Of a stretch of DNA of 64,000 bases, positions 39,209 to 48,286 are shown piece by piece (the first letter of the stretch is position 1; the number at the start of each line of letters is the position of its first letter). A program made the translations under genes and the position numbers. The notes under the pieces are model-generated. The model saw only the letters and a list, made by a program, of their open reading frames with translations, searched no databases and was not told where the DNA came from. The DNA is from Nitrospira sp. (GTDB taxonomy: Bacteria > Nitrospirota > Nitrospiria > Nitrospirales > Nitrospiraceae): NCBI GenBank assembly GCA_018242665.1, contig JAFEBL010000006.1, positions 1 to 64,000 of the forward strand. Reading direction: 5' to 3'.

Positions 39209-39961
39209 CTACTTCGCGGGCGTTCGATACCGTTCGATGACCGGCGCCCAGGACGGTTCAAGGTCGCGTTTGGCGGTCGACAGGAAGCGAGTCTCGGCAT
39301 CGGCGTCACGGCTCCCTCGCTTGACGCCGACTGTATGGACGGCGAAATAGGCCGGCGTTCCCAACACCTGGAGATCCGCGATCACACGAGCCAACGGCTT
39401 GCCCCAGAACGTCTCGAAATAGTGCTCCTGCACCTCGTCGGCCGCCTTTTCCTGCAGCACCATCGTCGAGGTGCCCACCTCATATTCCCCCATAAACGCG
39501 ATGGCACCGGGCGCCACGGTCGTGTCGCTTTGCACCACCACCGCCTTCGGCAGGAGGAACAGCGTCACCTCCCGTACTTTGCCAAATCCTCTTTCAGAAG
39601 TGCTGAATGCCACGGCTGCATACCGCCCGGGCGGGACATTTTGTACGTACACCGTCCCGCCTCCGCTACCGCCGGGCGGAGGAGCGACGATGCTGGTCGG
39701 AATCAATTTCGTCCCCTCCAGCAGATCCCGGTCCTTCTCGATCTTGACGAGATAGAGTCGATCTTCCGTATTCGGCACCCAGGCAGGGCTCCTGAGAGCC
39801 AGCCCGATCACCGCGCTTTGCTGATCCATCGGTTTGGTAATGTGAACGGGCGACACAAATTCACCGGCGAGCAGCTGGAACTGCTTCTTTGGAGGCTTAC
39901 TGGAACAGGCCTCGCTGAACAGCAAGACCACAGCACACATGGCAAGCAGCAGGTTTTTCAT
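39209..39961 (-). CDS. Hypothetical lipoprotein
   Basis: The 250-residue protein has an N-terminal signal with a possible lipobox (LFSEACSS, Cys19), suggesting a lipid-anchored protein. The mature part contains several beta-like segments (VYVQNVPPGRYAAVAFSTSE, AIAFMGEYEVGTSTMV) of the type seen in transthyretin-like or DUF-type lipoproteins. No known family is recognised. It is the middle of a run of minus-strand envelope genes. Confidence 0.6.
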   Translation of the reverse strand: MKNLLLAMCAVVLLFSEACSSKPPKKQFQLLAGEFVSPVHITKPMDQQSAVIGLALRSPAWVPNTEDRLYLVKIEKDRDLLEGTKLIPTSIVAPPPGGSGGGTVYVQNVPPGRYAAVAFSTSERGFGKVREVTLFLLPKAVVVQSDTTVAPGAIAFMGEYEVGTSTMVLQEKAADEVQEHYFETFWGKPLARVIADLQVLGTPAYFAVHTVGVKRGSRDADAETRFLSTAKRDLEPSWAPVIERYRTPAK

Positions 39962-40144
39962 GAATCTTCCTCAGGGTGAATGCCATCAGATTGGCGGGCC
40001 CAGTGTAGGAGATTCGTCGTTACGCCTCAAGAGCTACGTAGGCAGGGTGGAGGGATGTGCGAGACGGTGATGGCACAGCAAAGGTGAAGATACGCGGTTG
40101 GAGCCGGCCGCACTTGCACAGGAACAGCGGCGGATCAGGAGCGG

Positions 40145-41407
40145 TTAGGGAACAGGCACAACCGGGGCGAGAGGAACCTCGGCAGCGGTTTTCCCCTGGC
40201 TTTGATTTTCCTGCGAGAGGCGTTTCAGGACACTCTTGGCCCGTTCCTCCAAGCGGTCAGCCTCCCCAGATCGCTGTCTCCGCCTCAGGAGCGAGGCATA
40301 ATTCTTTAAGGTCTTGACGTAGGCATCCCGATCATAGCCCACGGCCTGCTCGTAAATCCCCAACGCCTGCTTGTAGAGGTCCTCGGATTGGTCCAACTTG
40401 TTTTGCGATTGATACAGCGCAGCGAGATTTTTCAGTTCGCCGGCTACCTGGGGATTGTCGACCCCCTGCTGTTTCTCACGAATCGCGATGGCCTGCTGAA
40501 ACAACGGCTCTGCCTGAGAATAGAGCCCTTGGAGCTCATACAACTGCCCGAGGCGGCTCATGGCTTCAGCCGTATCCACATGGTCATTGCCAATCGATTT
40601 GCGGAAAATGCTGACGGCGCGCTGATACAACACTTCCGCCTGGGGGTACTGGTTTTGCCAGCGGTACGTGTCGGCCAGGTTTTCAAGATTTCTGGCCACG
40701 ATGGGATGATAGGGCCCGAAGGCCTTTTCATGAATCGTCAGCGTGCGCTGATACAGAGGCATGGCCCGGGCATGTTGCCCTTGCGCCTGATAGAGTTTCG
40801 CCAAATTGTCGCGCGTGATGGCGGTCAGGCTGTGCTCTGGGCCCAATTGCTTTTCGAGGATCTCCAAGGCCCGTTGCAACACCGGCTCCGCGTCGGCGAA
40901 TCGATGTTGATCCTGGTACACCACGGCAATGTTGTTCAGACTCTCAGCCGTCTTGCTGTGGTCCGCCCCGAACACTTTCTCTCGAATTTCTCGAGCACGT
41001 TGGTGGAGCGCCTCGGCTTGCGCGTACAGTCCTTGAAGTCGATACAATTCTCCGAGATCCGTTAAACTCGCCGCCGTCTCCGCATGAGCAGGCCCATAGA
41101 CACGTTCCCGGATGGCCAAGGCTTCCTGAAACAGCGCTTCGGCGCGAGGATAGCGGCCCAACTCACGGTTGACCTCACCCAACTGGCTCAGGGTTTCAGC
41201 CAAGCGCTTTCCTTGCGGATCCAAGACTTCCGCTTCTTTGCGAGCGGCGACAAACAATTCTTCCGCATGCGTGTAATCCCCGGCGCGCATCGCGTTGGTC
41301 CCGCCGGTCATCGCCGAACGCCAGCGGTGATCTTCAGCGCACCCTGAGAGAACACTCAGGAAAGCCACACCGATGGTCAGTGTTCGGGCATGTAATCGCA
41401 TACTCAT
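40145..41407 (-). CDS. Tetratricopeptide-repeat lipoprotein
   Basis: The 420-residue protein begins with a lipobox (SVLSGCAEDH, Cys about 22), then holds about eight tetratricopeptide units of roughly 42 residues. These repeat the pattern ALxIREKxxGxxHxxTAxSLxNLAxLYxxQG (for example the units with LNNIAVVYQDQHRFADAEPV and LENLADTYRWQNQYPQAEVL). The pattern matches kinesin-light-chain-type TPRs. It probably acts as a protein-interaction scaffold at the outer membrane. The upstream 41408-41636 gap is AT-rich and carries no gene that I can support. Confidence 0.85.
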   Translation of the reverse strand: MSMRLHARTLTIGVAFLSVLSGCAEDHRWRSAMTGGTNAMRAGDYTHAEELFVAARKEAEVLDPQGKRLAETLSQLGEVNRELGRYPRAEALFQEALAIRERVYGPAHAETAASLTDLGELYRLQGLYAQAEALHQRAREIREKVFGADHSKTAESLNNIAVVYQDQHRFADAEPVLQRALEILEKQLGPEHSLTAITRDNLAKLYQAQGQHARAMPLYQRTLTIHEKAFGPYHPIVARNLENLADTYRWQNQYPQAEVLYQRAVSIFRKSIGNDHVDTAEAMSRLGQLYELQGLYSQAEPLFQQAIAIREKQQGVDNPQVAGELKNLAALYQSQNKLDQSEDLYKQALGIYEQAVGYDRDAYVKTLKNYASLLRRRQRSGEADRLEERAKSVLKRLSQENQSQGKTAAEVPLAPVVPVP

Positions 41408-41636
41408 GATGGGTAACTCGTGGATGGTGAGGGCGTTAGGACCGTTTGGAGATGCTGTTTGACCCGCAGGATACCATTAACACTTACCCCCTCCAAGGCC
41501 TCAAATCAACCCCAGAAGACGAACTTTTTTAACTATCAGAATTCGATCATTCTTTCAATGAGTTAGTATTACCATCAATCAGCGATCAACACCGACGATG
41601 GTGAGTCGGGGAAGGACGGACACGGCAACGACGAGG

Positions 41637-43652
41637 TTATCGGGGTGGCGCGTTCGAATCGACGGACGCAGCAAGTCTGGCAATCGAGGACGTATCGTAT
41701 GGAAGGACGCTGAAGACCTTCGCCACATCTATCGCCGGCTTCCCGGGACGCAGGGCCTTTTGCGCCAACGTGGCCAGCCAGGACAGCGGGACAAGAACAC
41801 ACCTCGGCAGCCAACATACCGACAGATCCGGATTGGCGCGCCGAAGGCGATCCAGAAGTTCCTGCTTCGTCGGTGAGACGGGATCGAGCAGATTGAGCGG
41901 ACTCGTCACCTGGTCCCAGGCATCCGTCATCCAGCCCAAGAATCGGCCCGCGAACCCGACATCCACGACTCCGAGGCGGTCACCCGGCGACCCCACGGCT
42001 ACGAAAATATTCCCCAATCGCTTGCCGAGCCGGCCGGGGGGATCAAAATCCCGATAGTCGACCAAGGCCCCAGGGCGAACCACCTTCACAGAGATCCCGA
42101 GGTCCTTCCCGAGTTGAACCGCCAATCGCTCCGATTCCAGTTTGCCCCACACGTAAGGCCCGGAACCCTTGCTGTTCGGCTCGAGCGGATGATTGTCAGG
42201 GATCGGCTGCCCCGTGCCTTGGGCCAACACGGCCAAACTGCTCACATGCACGACGTGTTTGATGCCCGCGTTGGCAGCGCCACGAATCATGTGCTCCGTG
42301 GCATCGAGAGAGTTTCGCTGATGTTCCGGCCAGCCACCGGCGGTTTCCGCCGCAGCATGGATGACGGTGTCCACTCCCTTGAAGAGGTCGGCGCCCGCTC
42401 CGGTCGCTACATCGGCGACCACATATTCAGTGCCGGAAATGCGTTCCCAGGGAGAGGGCTCTCGGCGCGCCACCACGCGCACAGGACGGCCGCGCGACAA
42501 CAACGCCCGGACGATCTCCTTGCCCAAAAATCCGGTTCCACCCGTGACCAACACGCCACGACTCTCAACCGGCTTCGGAGCGGCCGCCGCCAACGCCTTG
42601 GCCTCGCCCACCTTCAGCGCCTTTGCCACTCGCTCGCAGATTCGAACGGTCTCCAACAAACTCTCGGGAGACAAGGGTGACGGACTGCCAGAGCGAGCCG
42701 ACTCGTAAAAGGCCGAAAACAGTTCGGCCAATCCCGGATAACTCCGCTGGCTTTTGAGAAACCGGTTCGCCATCGCAGAGGTGGTGCCAGTCAAGAGTTG
42801 CCACGCTTGACGGTAGGGGGCGAATAACTTGTCAATGCCGGACGATCCCGGTCCGATGGCCCGTTGGGTGGTACTGCGGACGTAATCGGCAAAGAGGGAT
42901 CCGTTCTTCCCGATGATTCGCAGATAACTCTCGACCGGGCGCCCTTCCAACGTCACGATCAAGGTGCCGGTCACGCCGCCCCGACGCACCAAGGCATGCA
43001 CCGTCCCGGCCTGACTGACCTCCAGCGACAACAGTTCCGTGCGTCCTTCTCCGGCCTGCTCCAACACTTGAAGCAACAGATAGACCGGATGCGGCAGAAT
43101 ATCGAGTAATTGGTGATCGGCGCGAAGCACCTTTCGTCCGCCCGGAGCATGCCGAACGGTCCGGAAGGAAAAGTAGCTCTCGACATGCACCACACGGCCG
43201 ATCGAGGGCAAGTATTGCGTCAACACCCGCGTCGGCGGTTCGTAGAGCAACTGGTGGCCGGCGCAGACGCGGAGCCCTTTGGCGCCCGCCTCATCCAGCA
43301 CTTGCTGCGCATCTTCGACCGATTCGGTGAACGGTTTCTCTACATAAATGTGGCAGCCGGCCTTGATCGCCATGCGTGCAAGGGGCGCGTGGGACGCCGG
43401 CGGGGTAATGATATGGACGACATCCAACCGTTCTGACGCGAACAACTCTTCGGGCGTCCGGAAACAGCCGATGCCCGGCACAATGTCGCGCATGGCGGCC
43501 TGGGCCACGTCGGAAGGATCCGCTACGGCAACCAACTGCACCGCGGGGCAGCGCAGGATCGCGCGAGCGTGATGCTGCGCGTGGCGGCCGGCGCCGATCA
43601 GCGCGATTCGCAACGGACGTGAGGATGGAGATGTCGGGCTAGGGTTCGTCAC
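41637..43652 (-). CDS. Gfo/Idh/MocA oxidoreductase fused to NAD-dependent epimerase
   Basis: The 671-residue fusion has two NAD-binding halves. Residues about 12-350 are Gfo/Idh/MocA-like: ALIGAGRHAQHHA dinucleotide motif, then IYVEKPFTES with the conserved EKP, and AGHQLLYEP. Residues about 368-671 are an extended short-chain dehydrogenase/epimerase: GVLVTGGTGFLGKEIV, the YVWGK catalytic pair and VVRPGALVDYRDFD. Two sequential reactions on a sugar nucleotide or inositol-type substrate are implied, and the substrate is unknown. The gene is next to a surface-polysaccharide cluster and behind a two-component system. Confidence 0.88.
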   Translation of the reverse strand: MTNPSPTSPSSRPLRIALIGAGRHAQHHARAILRCPAVQLVAVADPSDVAQAAMRDIVPGIGCFRTPEELFASERLDVVHIITPPASHAPLARMAIKAGCHIYVEKPFTESVEDAQQVLDEAGAKGLRVCAGHQLLYEPPTRVLTQYLPSIGRVVHVESYFSFRTVRHAPGGRKVLRADHQLLDILPHPVYLLLQVLEQAGEGRTELLSLEVSQAGTVHALVRRGGVTGTLIVTLEGRPVESYLRIIGKNGSLFADYVRSTTQRAIGPGSSGIDKLFAPYRQAWQLLTGTTSAMANRFLKSQRSYPGLAELFSAFYESARSGSPSPLSPESLLETVRICERVAKALKVGEAKALAAAAPKPVESRGVLVTGGTGFLGKEIVRALLSRGRPVRVVARREPSPWERISGTEYVVADVATGAGADLFKGVDTVIHAAAETAGGWPEHQRNSLDATEHMIRGAANAGIKHVVHVSSLAVLAQGTGQPIPDNHPLEPNSKGSGPYVWGKLESERLAVQLGKDLGISVKVVRPGALVDYRDFDPPGRLGKRLGNIFVAVGSPGDRLGVVDVGFAGRFLGWMTDAWDQVTSPLNLLDPVSPTKQELLDRLRRANPDLSVCWLPRCVLVPLSWLATLAQKALRPGKPAIDVAKVFSVLPYDTSSIARLAASVDSNAPPR

Positions 43653-43797
43653 AAGTCGTCTGCAACTGTGCAGTGCTACTATAGTCTATTCTGCGGCGTT
43701 CTTGAAGCCTTCTCGAAAATTCGTGCGAGCCAGCCGGCCAGACAGGCTTCTGTTCGTCACTCTCCGTGGATGACCGTGTGAGGGCATGCCGGCGCGG

Positions 43798-44802
43798 CTA
43801 CCTGTACCCTCCGTCACAGGGAAAACACTGATTCATGCAATCTGGGCAGAGCCCGCCGTTAAATTGAATCGCTGAACGCTCGGCAATGAACGTGGCCAAG
43901 TCATACCACTCACCGGATTGATCCGGCACACGCTTGCACCATGAGCACAAATTGATGACCCCGTGCGGCCGGCTGAGAGCTGATTCCATCTTCCAGCTCG
44001 CATCATCTTGACCGTTCGGCCGACTGAGTTCCTGGCCACGCGTGGACATCTCATGAAACACCAAGACGGCGCCAAGCACAGTCCCCACATCATCCACGAC
44101 AGGAGCCACCGTGCCACAAATCGCCCGCCTGCTCCCCTGTCTGGACGTCAACGTGGCATCATCAATCGAGATCAGGCACACTCCCGCCATCGCCTGCTTG
44201 ACGGGATTACTTACATCCCGAAGCGGCTGATCGTCAGAGAACCCCATGAGCGCCATCACACTCATCCCCATCGCGTCCTCTTGGGTCCAGCCAGTCCAAG
44301 CCTCAGCGGCCGGGTTCATATAGGTCATGCGCCCACCCTGATCCGTCGTGACGATCCCGTCGCCGATACAGCGGATCGTGGTGGCGATCCACCGCAACTG
44401 CTCCCGCAGGTGTCGGTCATGCTGCGCGCGATGGAGCGCCAACTCGATCGTCGTACGTAGTTCATTAGCCTGGTAGGGTTTCAGCATATACCCGGCAGGG
44501 GACGTCACCTTCGCCCGCTCGAGCGTATGATGGTCGGCATACGCGGTCAGATAGATCACCGGCACGTCTTGCCGACGCTGGATCTGCCGGGCTGTTTCGA
44601 CGCCATCCATTTTCCCTTTCAGCACGATATCCATCAAAATCAAATCGGGATGCGTGTCCCCTGCTTTGCGGATCGCTTCTTCCCCTGAGGTCGCCGTCGC
44701 CGGAACCCGATACCCCAACCGCTGCAAGCTCAGCTGAATGTCCTTCGCCACGACAGGTTCGTCTTCTACGATCAAGATGTTCGCTGGCTCCATGGTAGTC
44801 AT
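43798..44802 (-). CDS. Response regulator with PAS and Cys4 module
   Basis: The 334-residue protein has a receiver domain (ILIVEDEPVVAKDI; phospho-acceptor Asp in LILMDIVLKGK; Thr/Lys in IYLTAYAD and GYMLKPY), and then a PAS domain (about residues 138-250). The C-terminal module reads INLCSWCKRV, then LCPDCMNQC, a Cys4 pattern known from other PAS-linked signalling proteins. No DNA-binding output is seen. ATG 44802 overlaps the histidine-kinase stop (ATGA), confirming the partner gene. Signalling probably passes to another protein. Confidence 0.87.
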   Translation of the reverse strand: MTTMEPANILIVEDEPVVAKDIQLSLQRLGYRVPATATSGEEAIRKAGDTHPDLILMDIVLKGKMDGVETARQIQRRQDVPVIYLTAYADHHTLERAKVTSPAGYMLKPYQANELRTTIELALHRAQHDRHLREQLRWIATTIRCIGDGIVTTDQGGRMTYMNPAAEAWTGWTQEDAMGMSVMALMGFSDDQPLRDVSNPVKQAMAGVCLISIDDATLTSRQGSRRAICGTVAPVVDDVGTVLGAVLVFHEMSTRGQELSRPNGQDDASWKMESALSRPHGVINLCSWCKRVPDQSGEWYDLATFIAERSAIQFNGGLCPDCMNQCFPCDGGYR

Positions 44803-46637
44803 ACCCTTTCTGAATAATGCAGTTGCTGGAAACGGATTCGCCATTCCGTCCCGGCTCCGCTCCGGAGTTCCGTCCTGCCATCGAGTTTCTCCGCGAGCAG
44901 GCTGACGAGCTCAAGCCCCAACGAATCGGGGTTGTTGAGCACGCCGTCTGTGGGAATGCCGATGCCGTCATCACCGACACACAAGGTAAAGGTCCCGTCT
45001 AGGTGGTCTACCAATTCAATGTGCACCGTCCCGCGTCCGTGATCGACAAATGCGTGCTTGAGGCAATTCGAGACTAGTTCATCGATGATCAATCCGCAGG
45101 TCAATCCGGTGTCGATATCGAATTCGACATCATCCACATGTAACTCAAGCGCGATCAGAGCGGGATCCACTCCGTACGAACGGAACAGATGACCGATCAA
45201 CGTACGGATGTAGTCGCCCATTTTGATGTGCGAGAGATCGTGCGAGCGATGCAGGGTCTCGTGCAGTAGGGCGATCGACGTGATCCGTACCTGACATTCC
45301 CGGAATAACTGGTTGGCCGCCGGATCCTTGATGGATGCCGACTGGAGGTTCAGCAGGCTGGAAATCACTTGAAGATTATTTTTCACTCGATGGTGGACCT
45401 CCCGCAGCAGGCTCTCCTTCTCCTTCAGCATGCGGCGGAGTTGATCCTCCATGTCTTTCCGCTCCGTCAAATCCATGCAGGTGCCGATGTACCCGCCGAA
45501 TCGGCCGTCCTCGTCGAACAACGGCACGCCGGTGTCCATGATCCAGCGATACTCGCCATCGTGGCGGCGTAGGCGGTACTCCAATGAGAAGGGCCGTTCG
45601 GACTTAAAGGCATCCAGATACGACTGCCTGCAGCGATCCAGATCATCGGCATGAATGCCGGTGAACCAATTGTCTCCAATCTCCTCCTGCATTGTACGCC
45701 CGGTGAATTCCACCCATCGTTTATTGATGAAGGTGATGTGCGTGTCCGGCCCGGCCATCCACACCATGACCGGGGCCGTGTCGGCCATCATCCGGAACCG
45801 CGCTTCGCTTTCACGCAACGCGGCCTCGATGCGTTTCTTCACCGTCACATCCCGCGCGATGGCCGAGGCGCCCATGACGCAGCCATCGGAATCCTTGACC
45901 GGTGACATCGTCAGCGACACGTCGATGCGATCGCCCTTCTTTCGCCGTTGCACCATCTCGACGTTGCGCACATGCTCACCGCGTGCAATGCGACCCAACA
46001 TCGTCGACACGTCATCCAACCGATTCGTGGGACAGAGCAAGGAGATCGACCGCCCGAGCACTTCTTCTGCGCTGTATCCGTAGACTCGCTCGGCGCCGCC
46101 GTTCCAATTTTGAATCGTGCCGGTCAACGTCATGCCGATGATGGCGTCGTCAGAGGACTTTACGATCGCCACCAGTTCCGACACCGCCTCGGCCCGCAAG
46201 ATTTCCAGTTCTTGATTGGCGGTGGCCAGATCAGACGTGCGTTCCTGTACCTGCTGCTCGATGTCTTCGTTGATCCGCAGCAACTCCGCCTCGTCACGCT
46301 GGCGACGCAAGCAGAGCAACGCCGTCACCCAGATCACCATTAAGGCAAACGCCCGGTTGAGGGCGGTCACCCAGGTCAGTGCAGAGAGCGGATTGTGAAA
46401 CAGGTCGAGCATCGTCACAAAAGACGCGGTGGCCGCGACCCAGAAGGTGATGCGCGGATAGGGAATTCGGGAGGCAATGAGCACCGGCACCACGTAGAGC
46501 GTCGTGATGGTCAATCCCAGGGGCAGCCACCAGTCGATCGCTCCGATCACGGCAATGAGCGCCAGTGCCACAACCAAAATTGAGTAGCTGCTGCGAATCA
46601 TGCCCAGGAAGAAAGATGAGGGAATTGTCATTATCAT
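44799..46637 (-). CDS. PAS-containing histidine kinase, HisKA_2 type
   Basis: The 612-residue membrane sensor has three or four hydrophobic helices in the first 125 residues, a coiled linker (INEDIEQQVQERTSDLATAN), two PAS domains (about 155-280 and 290-400), the phosphorylated His in LLREVHHRVKNNLQVISSLL (about 413), and a HATPase domain (IIDELVSNCLKHAF, GDDGIGIPTDG). HisKA_2 kinases of this sort often signal to receivers without a DNA-binding output, as is the case here. ATG 46637 is chosen because it follows AAGGGGTGGTG; the open frame continues upstream. Confidence 0.88.
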   Translation of the reverse strand: MIMTIPSSFFLGMIRSSYSILVVALALIAVIGAIDWWLPLGLTITTLYVVPVLIASRIPYPRITFWVAATASFVTMLDLFHNPLSALTWVTALNRAFALMVIWVTALLCLRRQRDEAELLRINEDIEQQVQERTSDLATANQELEILRAEAVSELVAIVKSSDDAIIGMTLTGTIQNWNGGAERVYGYSAEEVLGRSISLLCPTNRLDDVSTMLGRIARGEHVRNVEMVQRRKKGDRIDVSLTMSPVKDSDGCVMGASAIARDVTVKKRIEAALRESEARFRMMADTAPVMVWMAGPDTHITFINKRWVEFTGRTMQEEIGDNWFTGIHADDLDRCRQSYLDAFKSERPFSLEYRLRRHDGEYRWIMDTGVPLFDEDGRFGGYIGTCMDLTERKDMEDQLRRMLKEKESLLREVHHRVKNNLQVISSLLNLQSASIKDPAANQLFRECQVRITSIALLHETLHRSHDLSHIKMGDYIRTLIGHLFRSYGVDPALIALELHVDDVEFDIDTGLTCGLIIDELVSNCLKHAFVDHGRGTVHIELVDHLDGTFTLCVGDDGIGIPTDGVLNNPDSLGLELVSLLAEKLDGRTELRSGAGTEWRIRFQQLHYSERV

Positions 46638-46676
46638 CACGACACCACCCCTTCGCGTTCTCTCCCTTACCAGCAA

Positions 46677-47150
46677 TCCCTATGCCGCCTGGTTCGCGCT
46701 GTAAACCTGCCGGCTTCTCAGAGAACCAGCCTCCCAGACATGCCTCCTGAAAATCAGCACCAGGCCCAAGCCCATGCGGTCTTCCCGGAATTAAACAGAG
46801 GCAGCAGGACGTGGCGTGTTCTCATGGTGCCGCAACCATGTCTCAAGCGACATGGCCTGGGCAGTCAGCCCAGGTCGGCGTCATGTACGGCAATGCCTCC
46901 TGATTGTTCGGAGTTGAACAACGCGTCAGCAACGTACCTGTCGTTGATTCAATGACGAGCGATGAGGCTGAAAGGAGACTCAGCAGGGCCTGGCATTCTG
47001 CGTGAGACGTGAAGCAAGGATGGAGGTGAAGCACCCCGTGCAGGGGAAGGCCTGTTGCAGCCAGGCCTCAATAAGATGACGGAGGACGGAGGCATTGCAG
47101 GGGCTGCCGAGCGCGGAACACACCACGCGCCACGACGGTCGAGGAGCCGG
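46677..47150. other. Intergenic stretch without a supportable gene
   Basis: About 470 bases separate the histidine kinase from the aminotransferase gene. Short frames of 60-70 residues on both strands lack start signals and recognisable content. It could hold the promoter of the kinase/regulator pair, but no confident motif is visible. Confidence 0.5.
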
Positions 47151-48269
47151 CTATCGTTTGCGATAAAACGCGGCCATCATCTGCACGACGTATTGAAGTT
47201 GCTCATCGTTCAACTCCGCATAGATCGGAATCGAGAGCACTTCTTCAGCCGCGCGCTCCGATTGCGGGAACGACCCTTTCGGACACCCCAGGTCGCGATA
47301 GCAATTTTGCAGATGCAGCGGCAGTGGATAATACACTTCCGTACCCACGCCCTGATCTTTCAAATAGCTCCGCAGCTCATCCCGCTTCTGCACACGCAGG
47401 GTGAATTGGTTGAAGACGTGAAAATTATCCTGGCCTACGGTGGGTAACATGACGCGATCAGTCAATTGTGCGTCGGTGAAGAGCTGCCGATATCGCGCGG
47501 CATTCCGACGTCGGCCCTCCGCCCACTGATCCAACCGCTTCAATTTCACCAGCAACACCGCCGCTTGCAGCGCATCCAATCGGCTATTGATCCCGATCGC
47601 TTCATGCACGTAGCGCACGCGGCTGCCATGGACCCGCAACATGGCGATGGATTCCGCCAACGCCTTGTCGTTGGTAGTCACCATCCCGGCGTCGCCAAAG
47701 CCGCCCAGATTCTTCGAGGGGAAAAAGCTGAAACAGGCCACATCGCCCAACACACCGGCTCGCCGCCCCTGCTGCGCAGCCCCAATGGCCTGACAGGCAT
47801 CTTCGATCACGCCGATCTTGTGTCGTCGCGCAATATCATTGATCGCGCCCATGTTTGCGCATTGGCCGAAGAGATGCACGGGAATAATCGCCTTGGTCCG
47901 CTTGGTGATAGCCCGTTCCAGCAACTGCGGGTCCATATTGAAATCATCGGGACGAATATCAATAAAGACCGGCTTGGCGCCCAACCGGGAAATCGCCCCC
48001 GCCGTGGCAAAAAACGTGAAGGGCACCGTGATCACCTCGTCGCCGGCCTTGACGCCCAGGGCCATCAACGCCAGCAGCAATGCATCACTCCCGGATGCGA
48101 CGCCCACGCCATGTGCGCTGCCGACATAGGCCGCCACCGCTTCTTCGAGTGCCACCACCCGAGGCCCCAGGATAAAACCCTGCTCGTCACAGGTTGCTTC
48201 GATCGCGGCTAAGATTTCGCTGCGCATGGATTGGTACTGAGCTTTCAAATCAAGCAACGGAATGTTCAT
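47151..48269 (-). CDS. DegT/DnrJ/EryC1 sugar aminotransferase
   Basis: The 372-residue pyridoxal-phosphate enzyme forms amino sugars on nucleotide-linked intermediates. The lysine that binds the cofactor lies in FSFFPSKNLGGFGDAGM (about residue 185), the family motif IIPVHLFGQCANM precedes it, and the N-terminus has NIPLLDLKAQY. ATG 48269 follows GAGGGAGACG and starts 17 bases after the upstream gene on the minus strand. The specific substrate (a 3- or 4-keto sugar) is unknown. It belongs to the polysaccharide cluster. Confidence 0.92.
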   Translation of the reverse strand: MNIPLLDLKAQYQSMRSEILAAIEATCDEQGFILGPRVVALEEAVAAYVGSAHGVGVASGSDALLLALMALGVKAGDEVITVPFTFFATAGAISRLGAKPVFIDIRPDDFNMDPQLLERAITKRTKAIIPVHLFGQCANMGAINDIARRHKIGVIEDACQAIGAAQQGRRAGVLGDVACFSFFPSKNLGGFGDAGMVTTNDKALAESIAMLRVHGSRVRYVHEAIGINSRLDALQAAVLLVKLKRLDQWAEGRRRNAARYRQLFTDAQLTDRVMLPTVGQDNFHVFNQFTLRVQKRDELRSYLKDQGVGTEVYYPLPLHLQNCYRDLGCPKGSFPQSERAAEEVLSIPIYAELNDEQLQYVVQMMAAFYRKR

Positions 48270-48286
48270 CGTCTCCCTCGGTCCTC

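Noticed and set aside
41640-41665. Possible tRNA T-loop (GTTCGAATC)
   Set aside because: No matching acceptor stem, D-loop or anticodon arm around it; it lies in the 3' end of the oxidoreductase-epimerase coding frame.
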